Of a stretch of DNA of 64,000 nucleotides, positions 34,129 through 43,575 are shown in pieces. Each line of letters starts with the position of its first letter. Position 1 is the stretch's first letter. The stretch covers positions 372,001 through 436,000 of the forward strand of contig JBMNGL010000001.1 of NCBI GenBank assembly GCA_050949825.1, read 5' to 3'. The DNA comes from DTU019 sp050949825. GTDB taxonomy: Bacteria; Bacillota; Syntrophomonadia; Syntrophomonadales; Syntrophomonadaceae. The translations under genes were made by a program, and so were the position numbers. The notes under the pieces were generated by a model. It ran no database searches. It saw only the letters and a list, made by a program, of their open reading frames with translations, and was not told the origin of the DNA.

Positions 34129-36129
34129 ATGGAATTTAAATTGCATTCTTCATATCATGAAACCGGAGACCAACCCCAGGCTATCAGGGCCTTGACGGAG
34201 GGGCTTTCTGCCGGGCACAGGGAGCAGACATTGTTGGGGGTGACCGGATCAGGGAAGACTTTTACCATGGCCCGCATTATTGCTGAAATACAGCGACCAG
34301 CCCTGGTGATGGCCCCCAATAAGACCCTGGCCGGGCAACTTTATTCCGAATTCAAGCAATTCTTCCCCGACAATGCGGTGGAGTATTTTATCAGCTACTA
34401 TGATTATTATCAACCCGAGGCCTATGTGCCGCATACTGATACCTATATTGAAAAGGACTCCTCTATCAATGATGAGATCGATAAACTGCGCCACTCAGCC
34501 ACGGCTGCACTGCTGGAGCGGCGTGATGTCATTATTGTAGCCAGTGTATCCTGCATTTATGGCCTGGGGGCGCCGGACGATTACTATCGTATGGCTATTT
34601 CTCTACGCCCGGGGATGGAAGTGTCTCGGGACGACATCCTGCGCCGTCTGGTGGAAAACCATTACGAACGTAATGACTACGCTTTTAATCGGGGCAATTT
34701 CCGGGTGCGGGGGGATGTAATAGAAATATTCCCGGCCTCGGCGGGAGAGAAAGCCCTCAGGGTGGAATTATTCGGCGATGAAGTGGAGCGGCTGCTGGAG
34801 TTCAACCCAATAACCGGGGAGATCTTTGGCCGCCGGCTGCATACCATGATATTCCCGGCCTCACACTATGTAACCAGCCGGGAGCGCATGCTGGCCACCG
34901 CCGAGGATATTCAAGCCGAATTGGATACTCAGGTGGCACGGTTCAAGAAGGAAGGCAAGCTCCTGGAGGCGCAGCGCATTGAACAGCGCACCCGCTATGA
35001 TCTGGAGATGATTAGAGAAATCGGCTACTGTAAGGGGATTGAAAACTATTCCCGCTATATTACCGGACGGGCCTCCGGGGAGCCGCCCTATACCTTGATC
35101 GACTTTTTCCCTCCGGATTTCGTCTTATTTATTGACGAGTCGCATATTTCCGTTCCCCAGATCCGGGGTATGTATGAAGGGGACCGCTCCCGCAAGCAAA
35201 ACCTGGTGGAGTATGGATTCCGGTTGCCTTCGGCCCTGGACAACCGGCCCTTGCGATTTGCGGAATTCCAGGAAAAGGTCAATCAAGTCATCTATGTCAG
35301 CGCCACCCCGGGCGATTACGAGGTGGAGCGCAGCGCCGGGGTAGCCGAGCAGATTATCCGGCCTACCGGGCTGGTTGATCCCCACATACAAATAGTGGGG
35401 ACCGACCATCAAATCGACGACTTGATGGAACGGATCAGACAAAAAACCGCCCGGGGATTCCGCGTTCTGGTCACCACCCTGACCAAGCGCATGGCTGAAG
35501 ACCTGTGCGACTATCTGGCCGACAACGGCATCAAGGTGCGCTATATGCATTCAGATATCCAAGCCCTGGAGCGCCTGGAAATATTGCGTGCTTTAAGGGC
35601 CGGTGAATTTGATGTCCTGGTGGGTATAAACCTCTTGCGCGAAGGCCTGGACCTCCCCGAGGTGGCTTTGGTAGCCATTCTCGATGCGGACAAAGAAGGC
35701 TTTTTGCGTTCGGGGCGTTCCTTGATACAGACCATTGGCCGGGCGGCCCGCAATGTGGAAGGGCAGGTGGTGATGTATGCGGATCGCATCACCCCTTCTA
35801 TGCAAAGCGCTATTGACGAAACCAACCGCCGTCGCACCAAGCAGATAGAACACAACCGGGTTTACGGGATAACCCCGGAGACCATTCATAAGGAGATTCA
35901 TGCTTCTATTGAAGCTACTATAGCCGAGGACCCGGCCTCATATGACCTGGCCTTGTTTTCCCAGCTGGAAAAAGCGGAGCGCATCAAGCTGGCCGGGGAG
36001 ATGCAGGCAGAAATGATAAAAGCGGCCGAGAGTCTTGAATTTGAGCGCGCTGCCGAGTTGAGGGATATGATTAAAAGGCTGTTAGAGCCGGCAGGCAGGG
36101 CCAAAAAGAAGGGGTCACGGCGCAGATAG
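34129..36129 (+). CDS. uvrB: Excinuclease ABC subunit B
   Basis: 666 residues. Walker A GVTGSGKT (near 39), the DNA-clamping beta-hairpin YYDYYQPEAYVP (near 92), the helicase motif LFIDESH, motif VI QTIGRAARN and the C-terminal UVR motif (about 625-660, ESLEFERAAELRDMI) are all present. Family knowledge: verifies damage after UvrA loading and recruits UvrC. ATG 34129 follows AAGAGGTT. uvrA follows after 292 bases and uvrC overlaps uvrA. Confidence 0.97.
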   Translation: MEFKLHSSYHETGDQPQAIRALTEGLSAGHREQTLLGVTGSGKTFTMARIIAEIQRPALVMAPNKTLAGQLYSEFKQFFPDNAVEYFISYYDYYQPEAYVPHTDTYIEKDSSINDEIDKLRHSATAALLERRDVIIVASVSCIYGLGAPDDYYRMAISLRPGMEVSRDDILRRLVENHYERNDYAFNRGNFRVRGDVIEIFPASAGEKALRVELFGDEVERLLEFNPITGEIFGRRLHTMIFPASHYVTSRERMLATAEDIQAELDTQVARFKKEGKLLEAQRIEQRTRYDLEMIREIGYCKGIENYSRYITGRASGEPPYTLIDFFPPDFVLFIDESHISVPQIRGMYEGDRSRKQNLVEYGFRLPSALDNRPLRFAEFQEKVNQVIYVSATPGDYEVERSAGVAEQIIRPTGLVDPHIQIVGTDHQIDDLMERIRQKTARGFRVLVTTLTKRMAEDLCDYLADNGIKVRYMHSDIQALERLEILRALRAGEFDVLVGINLLREGLDLPEVALVAILDADKEGFLRSGRSLIQTIGRAARNVEGQVVMYADRITPSMQSAIDETNRRRTKQIEHNRVYGITPETIHKEIHASIEATIAEDPASYDLALFSQLEKAERIKLAGEMQAEMIKAAESLEFERAAELRDMIKRLLEPAGRAKKKGSRRR

Positions 36130-36421
36130 CGGGATGGCGCGGGGGTGTTATAATTCGGGTTGAATACCAGCCAGCAGGCATTGCAGCTCCGGAATAAATG
36201 GGGGTAAAGGCGATCAGAAAGCCGAGACCGTCCATATTAAATCGAGTCCACCTTAGTATAGACAACGGTGGCCCAGCAAAAGAGCGGACCTTTTACGGAG
36301 CAGTTGCAATGACTGCGGGTCAAACCACGAAAGGCCGCGTTAAACAGCGGGGGGTGGATTAAGCTCGGTGGGTTCCTCACCCCTGACGCCCGACGACTTT
36401 GGAAATTATAAGGAAGGTAAT
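36130..36421. other. Spacer between uvrB and uvrA
   Basis: 292 bases with no convincing gene, terminator or second LexA box. It contains GC-rich stretches (GCGGGGGGTGGATT near 36347) that might fold, but I found no recognisable RNA class. AAGGAAGG at 36411-36418 is the ribosome site for uvrA. Confidence 0.4.
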
Positions 36422-39292
36422 ATGAGAGATCATATATTTGTAAAAGGGGCTCGTGAGCATAATTTAAAAAACATCGATATCAAGATTCCTCGCGATCAGC
36501 TGGTGGTTTTCACCGGGGTATCGGGATCAGGCAAATCCAGCCTGGCCTTTGACACCATTTACAGCGAAGGACAGCGCCGCTATGTGGAATCGCTCTCCAC
36601 CTATGCCCGGCAATTCCTGGGACAGATGGAGAAGCCTGATGTGGATTATATCGAGGGGTTGTCACCTTCCATCTCCATTGATCAGAAATCAACCTCCAAC
36701 AACCCCCGCTCTACAGTGGGAACGGTTACCGAGGTATATGATTATCTGCGCCTGTTATTCGCCCGGGTGGGCCGGCCCCATTGCCCGCACTGCCATCAGC
36801 CCATCCAGCGCCAGACCGTGGACCAGGTGGTGGATACCCTGCTCGATTGGCCAGCAGGAACGCGTCTCAAGGTACTGGCGCCGGTCGTCAAAGGGCAGAA
36901 AGGGGAGCATAAAAAGCTGCTCCAGGACCTGTTCCGGGATGGCTTTGTGCGGGTGCTGGTGGATGGTTATGAATACACCTCCGATGAAGAGATAAAGCTG
37001 GAAAAGAACAAAAAACATGATATAAAGGCCGTGGTTGACCGGGTGGTGATAAAGGATGACATCCAGAGCCGTTTGGCGCAGTCCCTGGAGCTGGCTTTCG
37101 AACTCGGCGAAGGGGTAGTGGCCATCCACATCATAGGTGACGATGCGGAAGAAGAGCATATCTTCAGCTGTGATTTTGCCTGTCCCGACTGCGGCTTCAG
37201 CCTGAGTGAACTAAGTCCGCGCATGTTCTCTTTTAACAGCCCGTTTGGGGCCTGCCCGGAGTGTGACGGCCTGGGAGAAAAGCGCATTATTGATCCGGAG
37301 CTGGTTCTGGATCGGGATAAGAGTATTAAAGAAGGCGCGATAATACCCTGGTCCAACAATTTCTATACCTATTACAATCAAATCCTGGCCGGGATGGCGG
37401 AAAAAAACGGCATCCCCATGGACAAACCCCTCCATGAATTAAGCGAGGAGCATATCAGTACCATTCTCTATGGAAAAAACGGGGAACGCATCCGTATCAG
37501 TTATATCAACTCATATGGGGAACGTAATAGCTTTAGTTCCACTTATGAAGGGGTTATCACCAATCTGCGCCGCCGCTATCACGAAACTAAATCCGATGCC
37601 TCCCGGCAGGAAATCGAAAAATATATGACCACCACCCTGTGCCCGCGCTGTAAGGGCAAACGCCTGCGTGATGAAATCCTGTGGGTTTTGATCGGCGGCA
37701 GGGCCATAACCGATGTGACGGCCCTGTCCATCCGTGACAGCTATGAATTCCTGCAAACTCTGGTGCTGAGCCCCCGCGAGCAGACCATTGCCCGGCAGGT
37801 GATCAAAGAGATCCGGGAACGCTTGAAATTCCTCATGGATGTGGGTCTGGACTATTTGACCCTGGATCGAGCTGCGGGCAGCTTATCCGGTGGCGAAGCC
37901 CAGCGCATCCGCCTGGCCACACAGGTAGGCTCCAGCCTGGTAGGGGTGCTGTATGTTCTGGATGAACCCAGCATCGGATTGCATCCGCGCGACAATGACC
38001 GACTCCTGGGCACCTTGTGTCGCCTGCGTGATCTGGGCAATACGGTGATTGTGGTGGAGCATGATGAAGACGCCATGCGCCGGGCTGATTGTATTGTGGA
38101 TATTGGCCCGCGCGCCGGCATTTATGGCGGGCGGGTGGTTGCCCAGGGCACCCTGCAAGAAATCATGCAGACACCCGAATCCCTGACCGGACAATACCTG
38201 TCTGGTCTCATGAACATCGAGGTGCCCGCCCGGCGCCGCCCCGGCACGGGCCGCAAGATAGTGGTGAAGGGCGCCCGGCAGCATAATTTAAAGAATATTG
38301 ATGTGGAGATCCCCCTGGGAAAGATGGTGGTCATCACCGGAGTCTCCGGATCAGGCAAGAGCACCCTGGTGGAGGAAATCCTTTATCCCGCCCTGACCTG
38401 GCGCATCAACCGCCGCTCTCACTCCGGCAGCCGCCACAAGCAGCAAGGCCGTTATATGGATATTACCGGGGTGGAAGAGATTGATAAGGTGATCAACATT
38501 GATCAGGCTCCTATCGGACGTACCCCGAGGTCCAACCCGGCTACCTATACCGGTGCTTTCACTGGCATTCGCGAGCTTTTCGCCAGTACCGCCGAAGCCC
38601 GCATACGCGGCTACCAGCCGGGGCGCTTCAGTTTTAACGTCCGCGGGGGACGCTGTGAAGCCTGTTCTGGCGATGGCATTATTAAGATTGAGATGCATTT
38701 TTTGCCTGATGTGTATATCCCCTGCGAAGTCTGCAAGGGGAAACGCTACAACCGCGAAACCCTGGAAGTAAGGTATAAAGGCTATACTATTGCAGATGTG
38801 CTGGAAATGACTGTCGATGAGGCGGTAGACTGCTTTGCTAACATCCCGCCGGTACTGCGCAAACTCAAGGTATTGCAGGATGTGGGCTTGGGTTATGTCA
38901 AACTGGGGCAGCCAGCCCCCAGCTTGTCCGGCGGGGAAGCGCAGCGGGTCAAACTGGGCACCGAATTATCCAAACGCTCTACCGGGAGGACCCTGTATAT
39001 CCTGGATGAGCCTACCACCGGTTTGCACAAGGATGATGTCAGGCAGCTTTTACAGGTCTTGAACCGTCTGGTCGATGCCGGCAACACCGTGGTGATTATT
39101 GAACACAACCTGGATGTGGTTAAATCAGCCGATCATATTATTGACCTGGGGCCGGAAGGCGGCGAGCAGGGCGGACAGATTATTGTGACCGGAAGCCCTG
39201 AGGAGGTGGCGGATTGTCCCGCTTCATACACCGGCAGGTATCTCAAGCCATTATTAGGAGCAGGCCGTGGAAAAGCTAAAAGAACGTCTTAA
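36422..39292 (+). CDS. uvrA: Excinuclease ABC subunit A
   Basis: 956 residues, normal length. Two ABC ATPase modules: Walker A GVSGSGKSS near 31 and GVSGSGKST near 640, signatures LSGGEAQRI and LSGGEAQRV. Zinc fingers are marked by CPHCHQPI, CPDCGF...CPECDG and CEACSGDGI...CEVCKG. ATG 36422 is preceded by AAGGAAGG; an upstream in-frame start at 36368 lacks a ribosome site. Family knowledge: scans DNA for lesions as a dimer and hands them to UvrB. Confidence 0.97.
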   Translation: MRDHIFVKGAREHNLKNIDIKIPRDQLVVFTGVSGSGKSSLAFDTIYSEGQRRYVESLSTYARQFLGQMEKPDVDYIEGLSPSISIDQKSTSNNPRSTVGTVTEVYDYLRLLFARVGRPHCPHCHQPIQRQTVDQVVDTLLDWPAGTRLKVLAPVVKGQKGEHKKLLQDLFRDGFVRVLVDGYEYTSDEEIKLEKNKKHDIKAVVDRVVIKDDIQSRLAQSLELAFELGEGVVAIHIIGDDAEEEHIFSCDFACPDCGFSLSELSPRMFSFNSPFGACPECDGLGEKRIIDPELVLDRDKSIKEGAIIPWSNNFYTYYNQILAGMAEKNGIPMDKPLHELSEEHISTILYGKNGERIRISYINSYGERNSFSSTYEGVITNLRRRYHETKSDASRQEIEKYMTTTLCPRCKGKRLRDEILWVLIGGRAITDVTALSIRDSYEFLQTLVLSPREQTIARQVIKEIRERLKFLMDVGLDYLTLDRAAGSLSGGEAQRIRLATQVGSSLVGVLYVLDEPSIGLHPRDNDRLLGTLCRLRDLGNTVIVVEHDEDAMRRADCIVDIGPRAGIYGGRVVAQGTLQEIMQTPESLTGQYLSGLMNIEVPARRRPGTGRKIVVKGARQHNLKNIDVEIPLGKMVVITGVSGSGKSTLVEEILYPALTWRINRRSHSGSRHKQQGRYMDITGVEEIDKVINIDQAPIGRTPRSNPATYTGAFTGIRELFASTAEARIRGYQPGRFSFNVRGGRCEACSGDGIIKIEMHFLPDVYIPCEVCKGKRYNRETLEVRYKGYTIADVLEMTVDEAVDCFANIPPVLRKLKVLQDVGLGYVKLGQPAPSLSGGEAQRVKLGTELSKRSTGRTLYILDEPTTGLHKDDVRQLLQVLNRLVDAGNTVVIIEHNLDVVKSADHIIDLGPEGGEQGGQIIVTGSPEEVADCPASYTGRYLKPLLGAGRGKAKRTS

Positions 39293-41072
39293 AGATGTGC
39301 CCTGCAAACCAGGGGTTTATCTGTTTAAGGATGGGGATGGCCGGGTTCTTTATGTAGGCAAGGCCAAGATCCTCAGAAATCGCCTGCGCTCCTATTTTCA
39401 GCCTCCCCACCGCCTGGATCCCAAGGTAAAGGCTATGGTCAGCCGGGTGGCCGATTTCGACTATATTGTCACCGGCAGTGAAGTGGAAGCCTTAATCCTG
39501 GAGAACAACCTGATCAAATCTTACCATCCCCGCTACAATATCTTTATGCGTGATGATAAGACCTACCCTTATCTGAAGATCACCACTGCTGAACCGTATC
39601 CCCGCGTCTACATAACCCGGGAGAAAAAGGATGGAGTGTCCCGTTATTTCGGCCCCTACACCGATGCAGCAGCCCTGAAAGAGACGATGAAACTGCTGAC
39701 CGGGATATTTCCCCTGCGCACTTGTAAAACCTTGAAAAGGCAGCTACGCCCCTGCCTGAACCGGGATCTGGAAAAATGCCTGGCCCCCTGCAGCAGTGCG
39801 GTGAGCGTGGAAGAATACGCTCATCATGTTGAAGGCCTGATCCGTTTTATGGAAGGTCATCAAGATTATATCGTTGAACAACTGGAGCGGGAAATGCATG
39901 CGGCGGCTCAGGCCCTGGAATATGAAAAAGCAGCCCGACTGCGGGATCAACTGCAGAGTATCAACAGCCTCAATGCCCGCCAAAAGGTAAGCTTGGAAAA
40001 GCCGTATCATCTCGATGTAGCGGTGATGATAGTGGACGCCAGGCCCAGCCTGGCACTGGTTTTCAAGATTCGCCGGGGCCGCCTGGTGGGCAAGGATACC
40101 TTTTGGCTGCACCAGGCCATGGATGAACCTGCCGAAGAGATGAGCAGCTTCTTCTTGCGTCGCTATTATGCTGAAAACCCGGATATCCCGGGGGAAATTG
40201 TAATGAACCTGCTCCCTGCCGATCTGGCCCTTTTACAGGACTGGTTTAAGCAACTAACCGGTAAAAAGGTACGCTTGCATCTGCCCCAGCGCGGTACCAA
40301 AAAGGGGCTGCTGGATATGGTTCTGGAGAACGCCCGGCTGTTGTGGGAGGAAAAACAGCGTTCCGACCAGCACTGCCAGGCCGCCCTGCAGCAGTTGAGC
40401 CTTGATCTGAAGCTGGAGGTGGTGCCGCAGCGCATTGAAGGCTATGATGCTTCTCATCTCGGTGGGGAGGACACCGTGGCGGCCATGGTGGTGTTCACCG
40501 CCGGCCGGCCTGATCATAAGAATTACCGCCGTTTCAAAATCAAGCTGGAGCAAAACAATGACTACGCCTCACTGGCCGAAGCCCTGCGGCGGCGTTTTAC
40601 GGAAGCCCGGCAAGGTAATCCCGCTTTCCTGCCTGAACCAGATCTTATTTTGATTGATGGTGGTGTGGGGCAATTGCACGCCGCCCGGGAGGTCATGCAA
40701 AGCCTGCAGGTGGATGTGCCGGTGGTGGCCCTGGCCGAGCGGGAAGAGACTATTTATCAGCCTGACGCCAGACCATTGATCCTGCCGCGCCGCAATCAAG
40801 GGCTGATGCTGCTACAGCGGGTGCGTGATGAAGCGCACCGTTTCGCCATAGAGTATAATCGTCGGCGCCGCGGTAAAAAATTAACCAAATCGATTTTGGA
40901 TGACATTGCAGGGATTGGTCCGCGGCGAAAACAACTGCTTTTGGAATGCTTTGGCTCAGTAGCTGCCTTAAGCCGGGCCTCAGAGGAGCAAATTGCTGCT
41001 GTAAAGGGCATTGGTCCTCGGGCTGCCCGGGCCGTACATCAGGCCTTGAACCGGGGTAAATCTGACCAATAA
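39267..41072 (+). CDS. uvrC: Excinuclease ABC subunit C
   Basis: 601 residues: GIY-YIG nuclease domain (1-95, PGVYLFKDGDGRVLYVGKAK), UVR motif near 205-235 (ALEYEKAARLRDQL), the endonuclease-V-like domain with EGYDASHLGGEDTVAAMVVF, and tandem helix-hairpin-helix motifs at the end (LDDIAGIGPRRKQLL, VKGIGPRAARAV). GTG 39267 lies inside uvrA with AGGAG at 39256-39260. Makes both incisions. All three Uvr subunits adjacent is less common than uvrBA alone. Confidence 0.97.
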   Translation: MEKLKERLKDVPCKPGVYLFKDGDGRVLYVGKAKILRNRLRSYFQPPHRLDPKVKAMVSRVADFDYIVTGSEVEALILENNLIKSYHPRYNIFMRDDKTYPYLKITTAEPYPRVYITREKKDGVSRYFGPYTDAAALKETMKLLTGIFPLRTCKTLKRQLRPCLNRDLEKCLAPCSSAVSVEEYAHHVEGLIRFMEGHQDYIVEQLEREMHAAAQALEYEKAARLRDQLQSINSLNARQKVSLEKPYHLDVAVMIVDARPSLALVFKIRRGRLVGKDTFWLHQAMDEPAEEMSSFFLRRYYAENPDIPGEIVMNLLPADLALLQDWFKQLTGKKVRLHLPQRGTKKGLLDMVLENARLLWEEKQRSDQHCQAALQQLSLDLKLEVVPQRIEGYDASHLGGEDTVAAMVVFTAGRPDHKNYRRFKIKLEQNNDYASLAEALRRRFTEARQGNPAFLPEPDLILIDGGVGQLHAAREVMQSLQVDVPVVALAEREETIYQPDARPLILPRRNQGLMLLQRVRDEAHRFAIEYNRRRRGKKLTKSILDDIAGIGPRRKQLLLECFGSVAALSRASEEQIAAVKGIGPRAARAVHQALNRGKSDQ

Positions 41073-41079
41073 TGTGACA

Positions 41080-41366
41080 AATAATAATAGGATTCCACTG
41101 TAAAAAGGTATAATTCGCAGGTTTGAATGCATAAATATTCGTCGCCAGACTTCGCATGGGCAACACCATCTGCCTGTCTCACGACGAAAGGGGTACCGGG
41201 CTAATTCACATCCGTGTTCAATAGCCCTCTCGCCCCGTCCATGGGTCTCGCCCCCTTTCGTCGCTCGCCTTCGCAGGGTGTTGCTACCATGTTCCGTCTA
41301 ACGGCTCCTACATATTTATACATTCAAACAACGCAATTGGGGGTTTTTGCAGTGGAATAATAATAG
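41080..41366. mobile_element. MITE-like element with terminal inverted repeats and flanking direct repeats
   Basis: The ends (from CCACTG at 41095 and CAGTGG at 41355) are imperfect inverted repeats over 44 bases with about 32 matches, including GTTTGAATG and ATAAATAT. Inside, further complementary pieces occur (CGACGAAAGGGG with CCCCTTTCGTCG). AATAATAATAG stands directly outside both ends (41080-41090 and 41356-41366), consistent with an 11-base target duplication, with GATT extra on the left. No coding frame is present. It would fold almost completely on itself as RNA or single-stranded DNA. Confidence 0.75.
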
Positions 41367-41438
41367 AAAAAATCGGAAAAATCCCCTATGATTAAAATAG
41401 ACCAAGCACAAAATTGCTGATACGAAAGGAGAGGTAAC

Positions 41439-41798
41439 ATGATTCAGGGATGGATCCTGCGGTGGGCGATCAATGTCCTGGCTATTATCTTAACCGCCGG
41501 CCTGATTCCCGCTTTTCACTTAACCCTGTGGGCAGCACTGGTAGGTTCCTTGTTCCTGGGGATTATCAATGCCTTTATTCGCCCCTTGTTATTGCTGGTG
41601 ACCCTGCCCTTAAACATCCTATCGCTAGGCCTATTAACCTTTGTGATCAATGGGTTTATGCTGTGGATTACCTCGGTCACCATCCGCGGCTTCGATATCG
41701 ACGGCTTTGGGTGGGCGATAGTGAGCGCCATTGTACTTAGCATCATCAGTGCTCTGGGAAGCTATTTTGTGGAAGACCGTATGTTCCATTTTAAGTAA
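41439..41798 (+). CDS. Four-helix small membrane protein (YvlD / phage-holin superfamily IV type)
   Basis: 119 residues with four hydrophobic helices and the family pattern ALVGSLFLGIINAFIRPLLLLVTLPLN...LGLLTFVINGFMLWITS. Widespread in bacterial chromosomes; despite the name the family is not restricted to phage, and no phage genes are near. ATG 41439 follows GGAGAGGTAA. Single gene; role unknown, possibly envelope-stress related as for YvlD. Confidence 0.85.
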   Translation: MIQGWILRWAINVLAIILTAGLIPAFHLTLWAALVGSLFLGIINAFIRPLLLLVTLPLNILSLGLLTFVINGFMLWITSVTIRGFDIDGFGWAIVSAIVLSIISALGSYFVEDRMFHFK

Positions 41799-42181
41799 TT
41801 CGGCTTATCTTGGAACAGCTATCTTAACCCCCCATGGCCCGGGGATCGCAACCACCGCTGAAAATAGTGAACAACAAGTACGAAGAAATTTTGACGCTGA
41901 TTTAATATGATTTATTTAAGATAGTATCAGTGTATATCTGCGCCCCAAGGGTCAGCGTTAATCTACAGTATATCTTCTTACTAAATTGCTTTTTAATAAT
42001 CTGGAGGATGAGGCCGGGCTTTAATGCTCGGTTTCCGTTTATCCATCCGGCAGCGGCCCGAGCATAGTGGAAAAAGGACTGGGGAAAATAATAGGAAATT
42101 AAGATGGAGCAAAAGCCCATATATAATGCCTGTTACTATCCAGTCCGGCTATATAACATTATAAATAAAGGAGGATGTCAA
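41799..42181. other. Non-coding spacer upstream of the PGI/PMI gene
   Basis: 383 bases without a convincing gene. A weak hairpin CCGGGCTTTAATGCTCGG near 42014 ends in TTT and might be a terminator. AAAGGAGGATG at 42167-42177 is the ribosome site for the next gene. Confidence 0.4.
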
Positions 42182-43219
42182 ATGACTGGCAACACCCCTG
42201 CAGAACCGATGAAAATCTATCTATACAGTCTGCCCGAACAGTTTGCCCATTGCCTGAGGATGTCGTATCAGGAGGTGGGACAGTGCCAAAAGCCCTATAA
42301 GAACGTGATGGTCTCCGGTTTGGGGGGATCGGCTATCGGGGGCGACATACTAAGGGCTTATGCCTTCCCCCGGGCTTTAATACCGGTACTGGTCAATCGT
42401 GATTACAATTTGCCCAATTTTGTCAATGAAGCCACCCTTTTTATAGCGGTGAGCTATTCCGGCAACACCGAGGAGACCCTGCAGGCCTATCAGCACGCCA
42501 AAAGCCGTCGGGCACAGATCCTGGTCATCAGCAGCGGCGGCAAGCTGACCGAGGCGGCCTGGGCCGACGGTTATCCGGTGGTATCTATCCCCGGGGGTCT
42601 ATCTCCGCGGGCTGCCAGCGGCTTCCTTTTAGCCCCATTGCTGTTATCCCTGGAAAGCCTGGGAATATTGCAGGGTGTCAAAGGTGATATAGCTGAGACG
42701 GTGGCAGTCTTGGAAAGTCTGCGCGACCTGCTCCAGCCCGGTCATGAAGGGCAAAGCAATCCGGCTCAGGCCATCGCCGCCACTATTAAGGGGGCCATCC
42801 CGGTCATCTGGGGGAGCGCCAACTGCACCGAAGCGGCTGCTCTGCGCTGGAAGGCGCAGATCAATGAAAATGCCAAAAGCCCTGCCTATTACAATGTCTT
42901 TCCCGAACTCAATCACAACGAGATTGTAGGCTTTGAAGCCCCTTCCGGTCTTCTGGCACAGATGGTGATTATTATTCTCAAAGACCGTTATGATCACGAG
43001 CGGGTGCAGCAGCGCATGAGGATTACCCGCAGCTTGATTGAGGATAAGGTTAAAAAGGTGATAGAGGTCGAAAGCGCTGGGGAGTCACTGCTGGCCCGCT
43101 TGTACTCCCTTATCTATATCGGGGACTATGCCAGCTATTACCTGGCCCTGGAGTATGGCATTGACCCTACCCCGGTCAGGGTTATTGATTATCTGAAGCA
43201 AGAATTGGCCAAAATATAA
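42182..43219 (+). CDS. Bifunctional phosphoglucose/phosphomannose isomerase
   Basis: 345 residues. Two SIS sugar-isomerase domains: VSGLGGSAIGGDILRAY (near 40) and AVSYSGNTEETLQAYQHA (near 85), and the C-terminal PGI/PMI domain with NENAKSPAYYNVFPELNHNEIVG (landmarks NENAK and ELNHNE). Family knowledge: converts glucose-6-P and mannose-6-P to fructose-6-P. ATG 42182 follows AAAGGAGG; an in-frame start at 42104 has no ribosome site. It fills the isomerase step above the glycolytic operon at 49896-55759. Confidence 0.9.
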   Translation: MTGNTPAEPMKIYLYSLPEQFAHCLRMSYQEVGQCQKPYKNVMVSGLGGSAIGGDILRAYAFPRALIPVLVNRDYNLPNFVNEATLFIAVSYSGNTEETLQAYQHAKSRRAQILVISSGGKLTEAAWADGYPVVSIPGGLSPRAASGFLLAPLLLSLESLGILQGVKGDIAETVAVLESLRDLLQPGHEGQSNPAQAIAATIKGAIPVIWGSANCTEAAALRWKAQINENAKSPAYYNVFPELNHNEIVGFEAPSGLLAQMVIIILKDRYDHERVQQRMRITRSLIEDKVKKVIEVESAGESLLARLYSLIYIGDYASYYLALEYGIDPTPVRVIDYLKQELAKI

Positions 43220-43227
43220 CCAGGGCT

Positions 43228-43524
43228 CCCCCACGAAAAGTAATAATGCGCAGGTTCGAATGCATAGATATGCGTAGCTCCAAGCCTACTGTTGTCATCC
43301 TGAGCGAAGCGAAGGATCTTTTCCCGAGGGTTGTTCGTTGCGCGTAAGATCCTTCGGGCGTTGCCCTCAGGATGACAAAAACAGGGGGGTTTGATAGCTT
43401 GACAGGAGCTATGCTCGGAATGACAGGAGCGTGCCCTCAGAAGCAGATCAGCGTTAATCATAATAAATCAGCGTTATCTGCGTCAAATTATATGGTCAAA
43501 TGCGTAATCATTACTTTTTGTGGT
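43228..43524. repeat. Composite repeat: REP-like core within inverted ends
   Basis: The ends CCACGAAAAGTAATAATGCGCA (from 43229) and, complementary, ATGCGTAATCATTACTTTTTGTGG (to 43523) form an imperfect inverted pair. The interior has the palindromic core A4 (GTCATCCTGAGCGAAGCGAAGGATCTT with AAGATCCTTCGGGCGTTGCCCTCAGGATGACA, 43293-43378). The left end (GCAGGTTCGAATGCATAGATAT) matches the end of the element at 41080-41366. Core and flank AAGCCTACTG recur at 55811-56020. Confidence 0.8.
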
Positions 43525-43575
43525 AGCAGTAACTTTAACTCTGGTGCCTGGAAGCACTTAGAAACAGGTGGTTGC

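Noticed and set aside
36130..36421. T-box or other RNA element before uvrA
   Set aside because: The GGGTGG-like stretch lacks the rest of the T-box sequence and no terminator follows.
41439..41798. Prophage remnant because of the holin-like family name
   Set aside because: The family is common in bacterial chromosomes and there is no phage gene nearby.
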